DNA of 6,104 nucleotides from Promethearchaeota archaeon (GTDB lineage: Archaea; Asgardarchaeota; Lokiarchaeia; Sigynarchaeales; SOKP01). The position numbers and the translations under genes are program-made. The DNA lies in NCBI GenBank assembly GCA_019057975.1, contig JAHLWJ010000279.1:1-6104 (forward strand), written 5' to 3'. Positions 5,530 through 6,104 of this stretch are shown in pieces (position 1 is the first letter of the stretch; each line of letters begins with the position of its first letter). The notes under the pieces are model-generated. The model did not search any database. It saw only the letters and a list, made by a program, of their open reading frames with translations, and had not been told where the DNA came from.

Positions 5530-6039
5530 CTATAAATCAAATAATGCCTCGTGTTCAACATCATCTTCCCAATAATTAAACTTATTTAGGATTTCACTTA
5601 TTTTTTCTTTTTTTATTGCAGTATTTTGGGGAAGACTTAAACCCAATGCACAAATAGTCGCAAGCATACTCGATTCTAACCCAACTTTTAAGTTCTCTTC
5701 TGTGAATTCATTTAGTGGAACATAAACACTATCATCTTTTTCTTCTTGATATGGATATGTTTCTTGAAATTTAATCATAGTATATTGATTTCCTAATATC
5801 CCAAGTTTTTCCATCCTATAATTCATTACAAAATTGAATATTCCCATCAATATGTGCCAATCTTTCCATCCTTGTGTTCGTAACGAGTTCTTTAATGATT
5901 GAAATCTTTTTGTAGGAATGATTCCTTTTAATGTCAGACGAATTGAGGGGATACAATTCGTATATCTCCTTTCAATCATTTTTTTAGACTCATCCTTATT
6001 ATAGAATTTGCTTAATTTAGTCAATTCTCTCACATCCAA
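5530..6039 (-). CDS. Hypothetical protein of unknown family upstream of the HEPN gene
   Basis: The product is 169 residues if started at TTG 6039; the in-frame GTG at 6033 (167 residues) is about equally good, and the first ATG is only at codon 21. Either start lies 15-25 bases from an AATATATAT box, so a leaderless mRNA from the GTG is possible. No family is recognised. The N-terminal part is basic (KKMIERRYTN, residues 19-28). A conserved-looking core GWKDWHILMGIFNFVMNYR (57-75) is mostly helical with two Trp. An acidic, beta-leaning stretch (YPYQEEKDDSVYVPLNEF) precedes a short hydrophobic helix (ESSMLATICALGL, about 122-134) and an acidic C-terminus. The frame continues 11 codons upstream to a stop without another start, so the 5' end is within the window. 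It is probably co-transcribed with the HEPN gene 56 bases downstream and may be its partner. Confidence 0.7.
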   Translation of the reverse strand: MDVRELTKLSKFYNKDESKKMIERRYTNCIPSIRLTLKGIIPTKRFQSLKNSLRTQGWKDWHILMGIFNFVMNYRMEKLGILGNQYTMIKFQETYPYQEEKDDSVYVPLNEFTEENLKVGLESSMLATICALGLSLPQNTAIKKEKISEILNKFNYWEDDVEHEALFDL

Positions 6040-6050
6040 AAGTATTAAGC

Positions 6051-6060
6051 CATATATATT
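6051..6060 (-). promoter_or_regulatory. TATA-like box for the minus-strand operon
   Basis: Read on the minus strand this is AATATATATG, an archaeal TATA-like box. The predicted transcription start, about 25 bases downstream, falls near 6030, close to the GTG at 6033. No clear BRE is seen, so the call is modest. Confidence 0.35.
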
Positions 6061-6104
6061 GATATGAATTACTTAGGTAATTATCTCTGAATATGGGTTT
6101 TATT

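Noticed and set aside
1..6104. CRISPR arrays, tRNA/rRNA genes, insertion sequences and integrase or transposase genes
   Set aside because: I looked for regularly spaced direct repeats, tRNA-like T-loop segments, terminal inverted repeats around a gene, and transposase-like proteins, and saw none.

Overview
The window is AT-rich (roughly 70% A+T by eye). Arginine is mostly AGA/AGG. Several genes carry archaeal-looking signals: TATA boxes about 25-30 bases before start codons, GGTG/GTGAT-type ribosome binding sites, and bare U-tracts after genes. Together these suggest an AT-rich archaeon. This is inference from sequence style; no taxonomic marker gene is present, and a low-GC bacterium cannot be excluded.

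The content looks like part of a defence or conflict island. From the left, a reading frame open from base 1 ends at 1158 and resembles the C-terminal part of an N6-adenine DNA methyltransferase (target-recognition side). After a 355-base spacer with an imperfect hairpin come two small plus-strand genes. The first (1514-1837) encodes a protein with a ribbon-helix-helix-like start, a four-cysteine zinc ribbon and one C-terminal membrane helix. The second (1886-2080) encodes a 64-residue protein of unknown function. A long U-tract (2275-2294) closes this block, and a strong BRE/TATA-like promoter (2405-2419) opens the next.

The central pair (2743-3678 and 3653-4612, overlapping by 26 bases) encodes an all-helical protein of unknown family and a nucleoside phosphorylase-fold protein. 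The second protein's motifs match the nucleosidase effector domains of immune systems such as Detocs and NLR-like proteins. The simplest reading is a sensor/regulator plus a nucleotide-cleaving effector.

The right third is on the minus strand and converges on the effector gene. It holds a 169-residue protein of unknown family (6039-5530), then a HEPN-domain protein with an intact RxxxxH ribonuclease motif (5473-4907), then a possible 64-residue helical protein (4783-4589) whose 3' end overlaps the 3' end of the effector gene. The first two look like a toxin-antitoxin or abortive-infection pair. Their joint function, like that of the central pair, is inferred from domain type and layout and is not demonstrated.
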